NCBI RefSeq assembly: GCF_014529535.1
Contig: NW_023503555.1
Location: 7,254,001 to 7,318,000 of the forward strand
DNA from: Bradysia coprophila
Lineage: Eukaryota; Arthropoda; Insecta; Diptera; Sciaridae
DNA: 64,000 bases
Direction of reading: 5' to 3'
Of the stretch, positions 26,896 to 39,000 are shown in pieces. A program made the position numbers and the translations under genes. The first letter of the stretch is position 1. Each line of letters opens with the position of its first letter. The notes beneath the pieces were generated by a model. The model saw only the letters and a program-made list of their open reading frames with translations. It did not search any database and was not told where the DNA came from.

Positions 26896-29800
26896 AGTGA
26901 TACATTTTTGATAGTTTTTACCAGATAGCCCCTGTTCAAATGTCGTTCAAACTGAACGAATCGTTTTTTAATTTTTTAAGTCTTCCAAATTTAGACAACA
27001 ACGATTCGTGTACTAAAATATTTCTATTGACGCTAGGCAATCGCTTGTTTCATCTACGACTTTAGAACATTTTTATTGCTGAAGTGGTTATATCCGTGCC
27101 GAGGTGTAAAAGTGCATGACTCGATATGAAAATATTTTTTTTTTTTGAACAGAATAAATCTCCCGACGACATGAAGACTAAAAGTGTCGATAAAACGGCG
27201 TTGGTGTAAAATATAATATTTTTGTTTGAATCGAAAAAAAATTGATTTGAATTATTGACATCGTTTTATGCCGAAAATGGATGGGAAAACGCTACACAGG
27301 CTAAGCTATACACTTCAAATCCATCAAAGTGGAATAAATTTTCAGAGAGAAGAAATTATTTAATTTTTTTTTTACTTCTTCGTCTGTACGTTCTTTGTCA
27401 TTGGATATTAGTATGGTGATCTCGGCGTTCGGATCTCGATTCAGATATAAACATTAAAATCTGGGCCAGGTTGTTATACATAAATTATTCAGTAAATCTA
27501 TAATTAGCTGAAAATACATCAAGCACTTTGTTTCTCTCAGCCATTTACCCAAAATGTGTTCAAATTATCTCGTTTATAATATGCTGCGTATACTACACGC
27601 AAAACATTTTTCTTGTTATAATTTTGCACTTAAAGAAAAAGAAAAATCAAATAAAAGAAACGGTCGGTCGGTATAGAGAGACGAGAGGATAATGAAGCAT
27701 ATAAATATGAGAAAAATAATGAATGAAAACATTTGGGTCATCCGAATTTCTGGTGTATCAGACAATCGAGAGACGAACGATTTCGTATTGGAAAATTCAT
27801 CCCATTGGAAAAAAATATGATCGAATAGCACTTTGTTGCCTTGTTTTTATGTTCCCGATATCGTTCAATATACTGTGGACATAGTGAAACAGCAAAACAT
27901 AACACGGAAAAGAAAAGATGCACGAAATTGTCAGTCATGAACGCTTCATGTTTCCATCGAAAAAACATAATCAATTCGGCGAAAATTGTAATTTCTAAAT
28001 GGTTCATTCCAACTACACTTACGAATTCAATGCAAATACGGCACAGCAAATGTTGTTATTCCGATGAGAACTTATTTATCACTTGTTTTGTTGGTCATTT
28101 TTTCTATTATTATTTTCAATGTCCGATTTTACATTTGACAGCAATCAATGGGGAACCAAACTTTTTTTTCTTCTTTTCACCTTAGCAATTATTTCACTAA
28201 TTTATCCACATTTCACTCGAACACCCGTCATCCGATTCAATTTAATTTGTTATTCAATTCAACTATTTCGTTTATTTTCACAATTGAAACACATCGGCTT
28301 GGTAAAAATGTTAGAAATTAGCAGAGGAAGAGCTCAAGTTGTGTTACTTTTCTTATTATTTTACACTTTTTCGGTTTGATATATTCGACATGTACGAATC
28401 GTCCCAGTGAATAAGAAAAACTTTAATGGTAGGTATTACAGTGTCTGCGAGAAGATATGTTTTGTGTCGAGGAGAAATTTTATTTTTGAAGAGAGACACG
28501 AGAGAGAAGAACATGCGATGTAGGAGAAATGTAAAAGGGGAAAATTCTACCTGCTTTTACGACATAAATTCCCAGCAAAAAAAATGTTTAATGAAAATTG
28601 CACGCGTATAAAATATTGAATGTTTATTCTTAGTTCCGAAGGAACAGGTGCAGCTGGCACCCAAATTTTAACAGTTCAGTAGATATTTTCTACATTTGCA
28701 TAGAGCGAAAACATTTTGCCAGGAAACACCTGAATGAAACAGAAAGATATGTATAATGAAGAGTAAGGATCCTGCTTCAAAGTTATGAAATAAAAACGTA
28801 ATCTCTATATTTAACCCATGCACCAAAAGTATTCATGCCTCACAATTTGAATTTTCGATGAATTGATGGATGAACGATTTAAAAATTAAGCGAGTTAAGC
28901 AAATATACAACGTTGCCTTTGATTTGGTCACCGTTCCGAACGTTTCATCAATTGACATTTATGACATTTATTTGCATTGCGCAGTAAGGCGCCTTAACCT
29001 GGCCTTAAGGCTCGGAACAGGGTCAGGGTGACCTGAAGCAGAACATGACTGGAACCTGAATGTAGTATTTCAGCTTCAATGCGAACTCGAACTGAACCTG
29101 AAATTTCGATTTTGGGTTGTACTCGAACCAGACCTGAATTTAACCTGAATCTGAATTTTCACTTTCGAGTTAGTGCTGAGTCTGAAAATTTTCCGAGTCC
29201 CTACTTCAACCTCGATATGCTACACTACTCACAGATTAGTTCAAATTTACTGGTCAGAAGAAGCTATCCGTGAAAATTCTCTAGTTGTCAACCTAGGTTC
29301 TGAAAGAACCGATTAGGACACCTCTGAGTTCACCACAAACACATTTTCTGGTTGCGCCTCCACGAACTTAGAAGAGAATTTTCTTAGAAAACTGTACTAA
29401 AAATACGGACCTTGTTAAAATGTGGTTTTTCTTTAACCCTTGATTCAAGGGCCATGAATGAATGTATCAGAACCGGTTATCGACAACGACGCCGAAAATA
29501 TGCAATAAACTATCTCAAGTCCTTTTTTGTACTATAGTGTGTCAACCCGATTTTTTTAGCACTAGTCCTATGAGTTAGGACTGCATGCAAAACCAAAAGA
29601 TTTCAAACTTATGCTTGTCTCATAGTAATACGGCATTGGAATATGTCATTTTAAATAATGCGAGAAATAACAGAAAATTGAAACGAGGATAATTCAATTA
29701 CCGAGTTCTTGGGTGTCCATCATAATCCCCTAGCATGAAATAATGACCTATTTATCTCCCTAGTGAATAGTCTATTGCAGTATGAAATTTCCAGGCAAGT

Positions 29801-30959
29801 CTAGTTTTTTTGCATTTCGGTATATTTCTGTAGTCTTTATCCTTTCATCCCAAGATAAACTTTAATTTCTAAAGTTTCAAAAAAGTTTCGTTTATTCCAA
29901 TCCACTGAGGGTTGACACTAAAGCGGAAAAAGCTAAAAGTTTCAATTGAACATTATAACGTCGTCGTTCATATAACATAACACTTCGGCGGTGATTCATT
30001 CATTGTATTTATGTGCTTTTTTCATAAATCCCTTTTTTTGTGTGCTGCACCTGCGCTCTACCCTTGAATTCGCGAACTCCATTGTCGTCTTGGGCGTGTA
30101 ATACCATAGTGAAATTGATAGTAAAATTGTACACAAAATTTATCTCTGCCAGCAAGTAAACATTGTGAATTCAATCGAAAATTGATCCGATTGTTTGGTA
30201 ATATGTTCACTTGAAGGGATTTCATTCAGGACGGTGCAATAAAAAAGTGATAAACGAACCGTGCTACTGTATTATCAACGGAGAAGTTAAGAAAAGCGAA
30301 CCGCTTGCAATAGGTAAATAAATTCTAAAGTTGGAATAGAATTAAGAATCGTCTCCTCCTATAGTGTTGTGGAGATCGCGGTTATTGTTTTGTCCCAAAG
30401 AAAGACTCAATTAGTCATAGATAAAATAAGTGAAAAGCCCGACAAATTTCTCTTATCGATTTCTTTGAAGAATTTATAATTTCCTCTATCCCGCTTGTGG
30501 GCCCACAATTTTTTTTTTCTGTACATACGATTGCATACGATCGGAATGGGAAAGTGGGGAAAGTGTAGGCAAAAGAAATAAATTTTTATGATTGTTTAGT
30601 CTGGCTGTGGCATATTCCGAATGTTTGATATACAACATCGCTATATGCTAAAAAGTGGATTATGTGTAAAGTGAATTTTCAACGGAAGTTGTGCGGTGGT
30701 GCTCATTTTACAATCTAATTATTCCTGTCTGAAGTGTATGGCTACTTTTTTCCTAACTTTATTACAGCGCCTATTTTCAGGCATTTTTTAAAGAAAATTT
30801 TCACAAATTTCGATAATTTCAGGAAATTTAAGAAATTAAATTCTCGAAATTCTTGAATATTTTAAAAGTTTAAAATTTCAAGAATCTTTTAGAGAATTTC
30901 GGGAATTTTTACTAGAAATTATGGAATTTTAAAGAATTTAAGATATTTTTTTAAGAATT

Positions 30960-31193
30960 TACAGTCAAAGGCAGTCAATTTTCAGCATAAATTTGCTTCA
31001 GCTGTTTTTCAGCTGATCCACACATACAATCAAAACTGGTTTTCCTTGTTTATACGGTTGAAGCTGATACACGCACGCGCGTGGTAGTGTTAAAACCGTA
31101 TAAAGACTTATAAACGGTTGTGATTGTTTGTGTGGATCAGCTGAAAAACAGCTGAAGCAAATTCATGCTGAAAACTGACTGCCTTTGACTGTA
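30960..31193. mobile_element. TA-flanked foldback MITE (best-preserved member)
   Basis: The left end TACAGTCAAAGGCAGTCA and the right end TGACTGCCTTTGACTGTA are exact reverse complements. The arms continue through TTTTCAGCATAAATTTGCTT and CAGCTGTTTTTCAGCTGATC. TA is present at each edge. The element splits a low-complexity AAGAATTT run, which continues on both sides, so it is a clear insertion. Confidence 0.88.
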
Positions 31194-31400
31194 AGAATTT
31201 TCTGCATTTTGTAGAATTTTGAGAATTTTGAAAATTCAAATTGTTGAAAATTTTCGAAATTCTTAATTCGACAATTTTCATCGACTATTTTCAAGAATAA
31301 ATTTCACGAATAGGCCCTGTTTTATTGTATTTTTTGTATGTCTACACGGCTGTAATGATTTAAAGTCTGACATAAAAAAGCAATTAAATTCCGAAAATGT

Positions 31401-31736
31401 ATATCAGTCAAAATAACCTTTAAAGGGTAAATGTGAACGCAAGTCCCTTATCTTACTTACAAAATAACTGATATCGCTGGGGGTGACGCATCGTGCACCA
31501 TACGCAAAAGTTTTATCAACAAAAAATTGACCCAAAAAATTTGTGAAAGAAAATTTTACAAAAAGAAATTTTCGTCACAAGTGGCAGATGATTCGGTTTT
31601 CTTCCGTTACAATTCTTTCAGTACATTTTTTAACCATTTTCCTAGCAATAGGTCACCCTCAGCGATATCAGTTATTTTGTAAGTCAGATAAAGGACTTGC
31701 GTCACATTTACCCTTTAAGGGTTTTTTGACTGATAT
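31401..31736. mobile_element. Foldback element with arms of about 88 bp
   Basis: ATATCAGTCAAAATAACC ... AAAGGGTAAATGTGA.CGCAAG ... AACTGATATCGCTG at the left returns reverse-complemented at 31650-31736. The arms are over 90 percent alike by eye. A related single arm (AAGGACTTGCGTCACA..TTCACCCTTTAGG) lies at about 60756-60784. Confidence 0.85.
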
Positions 31737-31812
31737 CACCACTTTTGTAAGTATGTCATTCCGACAACATCAAAAAACCCTATGGAAATTAAAAAATTCT
31801 TGAGAAATCAGT

Positions 31813-32105
31813 CACTTATATCGAAAACAACCGAAATCCATCAAACTAACAGATGGAAGTTAGGAAATGCCAGAGGAATCTGTCATCCCAAAATTTAGGA
31901 ACCAACCTTGGAACACCTCACTTATGTCGAAAAAAACCCTAATCCATCAAAAAATCCGATAGAAGTTAGAAAATGCCAGAGGAATCATCTGTCATCCCAA
32001 AATTTAGGAACACCTCACTTATATCGAAATCAGCCCAAATCTATCAAAAAATCCGATAGAAGTTAGGAAGTGCCAGAGGAATCATCTGTCATCCCAAATT
32101 TAAGA
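31813..32105. repeat. Three tandem copies of a 97-106 bp unit
   Basis: Units start at 31813, 31919 and 32016 with CACTTAT(A/G)TCGAAA. Each contains GAAGTTAG.AA.TGCCAGAGGA and ATCTGTCATCCCAAA. Length differences come from the phrase ACCAACCTTGG, present in copy 1 and shortened in copy 2. Confidence 0.85.
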
Positions 32106-32240
32106 ACCAACCTAGTGGAAGTTAAAACTTAATAATTCACGCAATTGCCAACAAGAAACACATCCCAAAACAATACACACCTTTTATATGGCTTTTGTAT
32201 AACTTTTGAAAAATCCATTCTTATTCCTGGGCCATTATTA

Positions 32241-32425
32241 GCCTATGACCAAAATTTCAGGAAAATCTATAGAAACGTTTAGGAGTCGCTGGATCCACTT
32301 TTCCATAGGAACTAACTAACTTACTAACATAGGCGATTTGCACTATCTGAAAACGTGTGATAGCTCATTGAACTCGTATAGATTCCTTGATTCCAGATAT
32401 CAGAGTTTGTGGGCCATTGGAGCCA
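32241..32425 (+). repeat. Dispersed repeat related to the F-box-truncating repeat
   Basis: CCTATGACCAAAATTTCAGG, AGAAACGTTTAGG, CATAGGAACTAAC and CGTGTGATAGCTC.TTGAACTCGTAT occur in the same order at 60490-60733 and, inverted, at 52601-52824. This copy is more diverged than the other two. Confidence 0.7.
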
Positions 32426-32918
32426 AAGGGGAGAAGTAACAAAGTAGCTGTAAATATGCTTCTGTGACTATTTTTAAACATCGTCGTTAGAGATGTCCGA
32501 CTTTCTCCAATAAAAGTCACTTAAATTACTAATTTATGGGAGAGATTCGGGCTAGACAATTAAAGATGAAAAATTCCCTTTGAACATGTCCAGCTGGGTT
32601 GTTCAAATTACAAAATTTTAAGAATTATGCAGAGTGGCTGACGAATTTAAGCAACCGGCTATATCATCTGTTACTGATAGTGACGACTAAAATAAGCGAT
32701 TAGCTCTTCATGTTCTGCTATAAAAGTGCAGTAAAATTTAACTTTAAATCTAATGAGGTAGAAGATTGTGTTTCAGTCAGTCGAAAGTACTTCGATCCAA
32801 AGAAGTAGCAAACTCGATTGTTAAAATTCTGGCAATATGCTTGCTATTCGTTAAACGGTAAGGAGCTTCCAAATAACATTCCGGTTGTCGTTTCAGATTT
32901 TTGACCAGAATTTCAACG

Positions 32919-34219
32919 ATGGATTTAAAGGGAAAAGTTGCTTTGGTGTCGGTAAGTTTTCATTTTTTGTGACGCTTTCGCATTGTTACCTTGAATTCAA
33001 AGTATGGAAAATATGCATTGGACCGTTCCAATTTGGGTGACGGAATCGTAGGTGTCAGAACAATTAACCACATGGAAATTCAACCAGTGAAGTAAAAGAT
33101 TTTTTATAAAAATTGGGCGGTAGGTTAAATAAAAGGAGTAAAAGGAGTAAAAGACAGTGGAAAATAGATTAATATGCGCTTATCGCTTGTAAATGATGCG
33201 GTTGTTAAGGACAAAACGAACCTTCATCGTTCTCGTCAATTCTTCATGCGACATAACATTTTCAGGGAGGTGCTACTGGTCTCGGCCGTACCTTCTGTGA
33301 GGAATTGTTGCGACACGGCGCTAAGGTGTCCATATGTGATTTGGATTCGGATGCCGGTGAAAATGCTCAGAAATATTTAAGCGAGACATTTGGCAAGGAC
33401 AGAATTTTATTCTGCCATTGTGATGTTACCGACTACGTCCAATACGAAGAGGCGTTTCAGAGTACGCTGGCCGAGTTCGATGGATTGGATATTGTGGTGA
33501 ATAATGCCGAAATTATGAACGACAAATTTTGGGAGCTTGAAGTAGATGTGAATTTGGTGAGTTTCCACGATAACTATTTGTCATTACATGCTTCAGTGTC
33601 GATCGAATCCATTTCAATCGAATTTTCGATTATTTCATTCAGAACGGTGCCATACGAGGTACTTTACTGGGCCTCCAGTTCATGGGACGGGATAAAGGTG
33701 GACAAGGGGGTGTTGTTGTCAATATCGGGTCAGCAGCTAGCTTTCGGCCACAAGTGTTTTCACCGCCAATATACACAGCCACGAAGCATGCGATTTTGGG
33801 ATTATCGAGATCCTGTGGTGTAAGTTGGGCTGTCGGCTTTTGTGGCAAAAGGTTCATCTAAAGAAACGTTATTTTCAGGATGCTTATCACTATAGCACAT
33901 CAGGTGTACGTGTCATTGCTTTATGTCCAGGTCTTTTATGCTCTGAAAATGGAAGTGCCGTCCCACAAAATAACAAATTCAAATCACCAGCTCATGAGAA
34001 AGCCTGGCAGGCAGATATGAAGGGTGTTGTACCCCAATCGTAAGTTTTGTGTGCTATTTTGGTTCCTCACAATTTAACGCCACGATTTGCGTTCACAGCA
34101 TGGAGCATGTGGCAAAAGGTTTGATGACTGTCATCAAAGAAGCAGCCAGTGGATCTGTTTGGCTGATAGCGAACGGAACACCGCCCAAAGAGATTCCATT
34201 TTCGCACGAAACATTATAA
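32919..34219 (+). CDS. Short-chain dehydrogenase/reductase, 15-PGDH-like
   Basis: Five exons (32919-32951, 33266-33556, 33643-33819, 33879-34039, 34099-34219) join in frame to 260 aa. It has the classical SDR layout: nucleotide-binding GGATGLG at residues 12-18 after a short beta strand, acidic CDLD (about 35-38) suggesting NAD preference, NNA at 90-92, Ser138 in NIGSAAS, and the catalytic pair Tyr152/Lys156 in YTATK. The GVRVIALCPG segment follows. The first exon carries only 11 codons. The insect 15-hydroxyprostaglandin dehydrogenase/alcohol dehydrogenase-like group fits best, but the substrate cannot be read from sequence. An oddity is NNAE where NNAG is usual. AATAAA lies at 34360. Confidence 0.9.
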
Positions 34220-34359
34220 GCACCAGGTGTATTACGTTTGTATCCGACTCCATTACAATCATCAAAATCACAGAAGTGTTTTGTTTTACGATTTTGTAGC
34301 CGTAACAGTGGTTCGTCAAATGAACTAAAAATTTATTTGTGATCTTCGTTTTCCAAGAA

Positions 34360-34365
34360 AATAAA
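34360..34365 (+). terminator. Poly(A) signal of the dehydrogenase gene
   Basis: AATAAA lies about 140 bp after the dehydrogenase stop codon and is followed by T-rich DNA. Confidence 0.65.
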
Positions 34366-34396
34366 ATGCTTCGTTTTTACTAAAGAAATGTTTTTG

Positions 34397-34589
34397 GTCA
34401 GACCACAGCACTGCTTCGAGCATGAATAATGAACATAGAAAATATTAGGAGGCTGATGAAAATATAGTAGTAGGCACTGCGTTAGTACCATAGAGGACAA
34501 TCCTAAGTGGTAGCTCGTATCACTTAACCCTCCAAATTCGACACTTGTCTATTCAGTGTTCATGGTACGAGCAGTGCTGTGGTCAGACT
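34397..34589. mobile_element. Foldback element of about 193 bp next to the dehydrogenase poly(A) site
   Basis: GTCAGACCACAGCACTGCT ... CATGAA.AATGAAC at the left pairs with GTTCATGGTACGAGCAGTG and CTGTGGTCAGAC at the right. It begins only about 30 bp after the AATAAA of the dehydrogenase gene. Confidence 0.75.
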
Positions 34590-34885
34590 CGTTGATAGAT
34601 AAGTCGTTAGCCAAAGATTTAAAGAAGAAAAAAATGAGATTCCGATCCCAGCATCCTCTTCCACATCATCAAAAAAAAAGGTTCTATGTTCCATTTCCGT
34701 TCAATTGGGTCCGTAGTTCTAGAAATTATTTTATTTAAAGAAACTTTGAAGAAACCATATCGTCCGAATCCAACGACGATTGATGACAACAGTTTTCTAT
34801 TCCGTATTTCCTTGACCACGGTTAGGAATGATTCTCATTAGCAATGTGAACGCCTGCCCTTAACCTGTTACCTGACGACATGCAT

Positions 34886-35040
34886 ATGATCATATCGGGT
34901 CTATTACTTCCATCGATTAAATTATTTTTAATCTTGTACTTCAATTTTTGTGACATGCATTTTACTGTATAAATGACAGTATTACCCAGAGGTTGTTATT
35001 ATTTTTGTCGTCAATATCGATAACAGATGACAAGTTAATC
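34886..35040 (-). repeat. Dispersed repeat, inverted relative to 45860-46040
   Basis: ATTACTTCCATCGATTAAA, TTTTTAATC, TTGTACTTCAAT, ACATGCATTTTACTGTATAA, ATTACCCAGAG, TTTTTGTCGTC and TATCGATAACAGATGA occur in the same order in the reverse complement of 45860-46040. Looser relatives lie at about 340-560, 9130-9250 and 32650-32850 (AATGAAGTAGAAGATT words). Confidence 0.7.
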
Positions 35041-36044
35041 GGAAATATGCTGTCCATAAGCATTTGTCCTTTGTGACAGCCCGAGACCTCGTATACCTAT
35101 TAGTGTCTATACGTACTCATCGGCATAGTTGTACAGCATAGCCTCAATTATTCCATACATTGTCTGGGAAGAATTCTCGTGACTGCGTACAATTATTGAA
35201 ATTACAATACTTGACAAGAACAGAATTTGTGTTCGATTGAGGTGGCTTTAATCTATAAAATTCGAGGCGAGCATTCATTTTTCAACAAAAAAATGTTTGT
35301 CAGAAAATTGTTTACGCGGGGAACCGCGTTCGATGGACTATTTGTTACAGAAAATTTCAATTGCGATCCAAAGAGGCAACGCTGCGTGTATTTTGGGGAC
35401 TTTAGGACGGGATAGAGTAGATGATTTTTATTTGTTGTAACATTTTATTTTTGAAAAGATTGTTTTTTTTTACGGGCTGCGCCATTGTGAGCAGTCTTTT
35501 TTTTCGCCTATTTGAATAAAAAAAAAAGTTTACGCGGGAACACAGCTTTTCCTTCCAAAATAAAACACCAAATACGAATTTGTATGATGTGGTGAATTAT
35601 CCGTATGGAAAGTGGTGTGTCCCCTGCTTATCATAATCCACATGACTTCGTACGCTTCGAACAGTTTACAGAATCTACTGAGACCTATCTGTTTTGTCAG
35701 ATGTGTCGGCTAATTGACTTAACACAGATGTGGCAATTAAAGACAAAATTGTTTAGAGCTCATTGTTGTCTCCGTTGTCTACAACAGTTGATGAATATTG
35801 TATTTAGAAATATGTACATTTCGCGCCATTACATCTGTCAAATGTTTTACCACCTGGGACAACCGTGGCTGATCGCTCTCTGAAAGAACGTTGCCAACTT
35901 CGTACTGTAAATATAAGACTGGAGGCAAGAAAACCAGACAGAAGACTTTAAGTATAACAAAAAAGTTTACAAAAATTCTCCGGCGAACGAAAATAATTAC
36001 TGTGCACATCTACAAAGTAGTGAATTAAGATTAAGCGTATCATC

Positions 36045-39000
36045 ATGGATACGCCAAAAACGGAGCTATTAAGCAAAGCCCTGGAAACCGATGAAATGGA
36101 TAAAATACCGTCGGACATTGCGAAAAAGTTGGAAACATTTTGCGAGTCCCGTAATGAAGACTTCATGACGACGAAGGTTCTGTTCGATACAACACAACAG
36201 AATTATGGTGAGCATATGCGACATGATTAATTGAATTTTTCGGTTCTTTGAACCACAGTGGACCGATGGGGGAAAGGTTTTTTTTTATTCATTTCTTCAG
36301 ACATAACCTCAACCGTCGGGACTATTTTCTTGTTCGATTGCAGCAAATCGCTTTGTATTGGGAAAATGTTATCGTGGAACCGATTTCCACAAAATTTCAA
36401 TTGAATGTAGCGTCCCAAACGAAGTTTGTCTGCTGGAAAAGGAACGATTGGATATTGAATGAAACGTCACCGAGTTTTAAGTCCCCGACAAAGTCGAACT
36501 ACTGTCGTGGTCGTTTCGTTTATGTAATTCCGTTCTTTTTCTGAACTATGTTATGTCAGTGCATCTCAAATTCAAAGACCCCGTTGCGTCAAAATTTGAA
36601 TTGGATGTTGTCTACGCTGTGTGTTTGACATAATTTTCGCACGAAACCGGTAAATTTCATTGATGTTTTTTTAGTCGAGCCGACAAAACTTGTCCACTGA
36701 CAGTGAATTTCCGATTAATTAGGCAACAATTTGAAACTGTTGAAATATATATACAAATGGTGACATAATGCGTTGGATAGGTCTTGAGTCCGTATCATGT
36801 ACATATATGTCAGTCCGAATGACGTCTGTAGTTCCTGGCGCTTCACAAACGAAAAAAAAAAAAAAATGAAAAGTAACGGAACGCTACAGTTATTGGTGCA
36901 GCAGGTGCCGTGAGGTCATCTTACCACTCCATAGGTCTCCACTACCTATTTTCAGTACAATATCGAATGTATGAGTAATTTTCATTTCATGCTACTTTCA
37001 CCCCGCAAATGAGGGAAAATCAGCTTTAGCCACTTTTGTCATCCTTCGATATTGGACTAACGATAGGTTGTTAACAATTATTTATTCAAATAACCAGCTC
37101 ACCAATAACTGTCCCATTACTTTTTCAATTTATTTTTTTGGGGGTTGCATCGGAACCACAAACGTCATTTGGACCATCGGATGCGTGTTTACTCAGTTAC
37201 TGTGTTTTCAGTCCTAGGTTATTGTCTCGCGAGACAAAAATCGAATTCAAGTTTTCATTTTCAAAAAGTAAATTTTTGACTGATAGAGAGTCAGAAAATG
37301 CAAAATAGTTCCTTCGTCGCTCCACTGTGATTCAAAATTCAATACTTCAAGCCTTGTGTCTTTACAATTTTTTTTTCTTCAATTTTTTTCACAGAAACTC
37401 TTCGTCTGGAAAATGACCAGCTAACATCGAAAGTAACTGTAATCGAGACGGAGAATGAGTCTCTTAAACTGACCGTTGCCGATTTAAACAATAAAGTGGA
37501 AGCTGCCACCACTGAAGTGACGAAATTAACCAGCCAAATGGCTCAACAAGAATCGGAGTTGAATGACCATCGGAAGAAACGCAACGATTTGGCAGATGAA
37601 CGGGAACTATTGCTCAAAATGTCGGATCGTAAGGACGTCCACATTGATCATTTGAACGGAGTTGTAAAAAAACTGGAGGAGCAGCTTCAGTCGGCTGTTG
37701 GAGCCAAGTTCGAAGCATTGGCCCATCTCGATGAAATCGCCGGTAAAGAGCAGACGCTCAGCCAAAAGGAACGGCAAATGGATATGGAAAAGGAGCTTTT
37801 GAACAGCGAAATAGCCAGCTTGAGAGACAATTTGAACCGAACCATGGCCGAAGCGGTGGCATTGCGTCACGAACTGACATCGATAAACGTCCAGTCCGAA
37901 ATCGATTTGAAACGTAAGACTGAAGAATTGCGCAACGCCAATGCAACCATTCAACTGTTGACCGACACCAATGAAACTCTGACCAGTCAATGTGGCGACA
38001 ACATTCAGAAATTGAGAGATCAAATGAACGAGTCGTGTCGTCTAATGGAACATTACCAGAAAGAGTTGGATGCCAAAGTCAAATTAGCCGAAATGCACAA
38101 GGAAAATTGTGACGATTATCGTGCACAGATCGATGAACTGAGTGCGGGCATGAAAGAGCGCCAACGAATACTGGACGAAACAATTGACCAGTGTGGTGTG
38201 TACGAAACGAAATTGAAAGAATGCAACGATCAGCATCAACTGGAATTGGATGAAAAGGACGACATTATCGCACAGCTGAAGCAAGAATTGAAGGTGGTCA
38301 ATGAAATGCTGGAAAAGGCCGACGAAGAAAATCAGGAACGAGTGGTCGACAATTACATACCATCTGCCAATGCAATGCATCGTCGCTTGAAGAGCGGTCT
38401 CACATTTACCGAAATTTGCACACGATATTTCAGTCTCGTGGAACAAGTGAAAGTGAAGGATCAAGACATTGCCAATCTGAAATTGCAATTCGAAACGGTC
38501 TACCAGGACATACAGGAAAAGGCGCCCGAATTCGAACGTGTGCAGGTGGAATACAAAAAGGCTGTCTCGCTCAACGAAGAATTGACCCGTAAAATTGATG
38601 ACTACATTGCCGAACGGGTTGTGATCCGAGATGAGCTCGCCAACAGTCGATCGAAATTCGGCTACTTGGAACGCGAAAATATGAAGCTGAAAACCAGTCG
38701 AAATGATCTCGCCCGACAGGTGTGCTATTTATTGAATGAAATCGAATGTTCACGGGGCGGAACGTCGTCCGAACAGGACCAGTCAATATCGTCCGATATG
38801 CCGGCCAATGAAGTCATTTCCAACAAATTGGTTACGTTCAACAACATCGTCGAGATGCAGGAAAACAACGAAAAATTGCTGTTGTTGGTGCGCGATCTGA
38901 GCACGAAACTGGAGGAAATGGAGGAGATCCAGAACAGCATCGACATCGAAACGTACGAAGCAAAATGTGCCAGCTATGAGAAACGGTTACAGGATGCCGA

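Larger units (their letters stand above)
24179..32918. other. Gene-poor intergenic stretch, repeat-rich
   Basis: About 8.7 kb without a recognisable protein. It holds several foldbacks (24309, 25639, 26640, 30960, 31401), a three-copy tandem repeat (31813) and a member of the dispersed repeat that truncates F-box copy 1 (32241). An ACCTGAA/TTCAGGTT-rich run lies at about 29030-29170. Degenerate relatives of the 54872 foldback arm (GGTTCTGAAAGAACC..TTAGGACACC) lie at about 29294-29360. Low-complexity GAATTTTAAGAATT DNA occupies 30820-30960 and 31190-31300. Confidence 0.55.
34366..36044. other. Intergenic DNA between the dehydrogenase and Tpr
   Basis: It contains the foldback at 34397-34589 and a dispersed repeat member at 34886-35040. 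The 92-codon ORF at 35605-35883 has no recognisable domain and was not called. The Tpr 5' UTR and promoter should lie near the right end, but no clear core promoter motif was identified. Confidence 0.55.

Noticed and set aside
31543..31803. 86-codon plus-strand ORF
   Set aside because: It lies across the foldback element 31401-31736; the frame comes from the repeat and shows no domain.
35605..35883. 92-codon Cys/His-containing ORF upstream of Tpr
   Set aside because: The Cys and His spacing fits no zinc-finger pattern; no splice or promoter context supports it.
36248..36544. Possible extra exon inside Tpr intron 1 after an acceptor-like TTGCAG
   Set aside because: Every frame that continues from exon 1 meets a stop or lacks a proper donor, while exon 1 joins directly and in frame to 37395.
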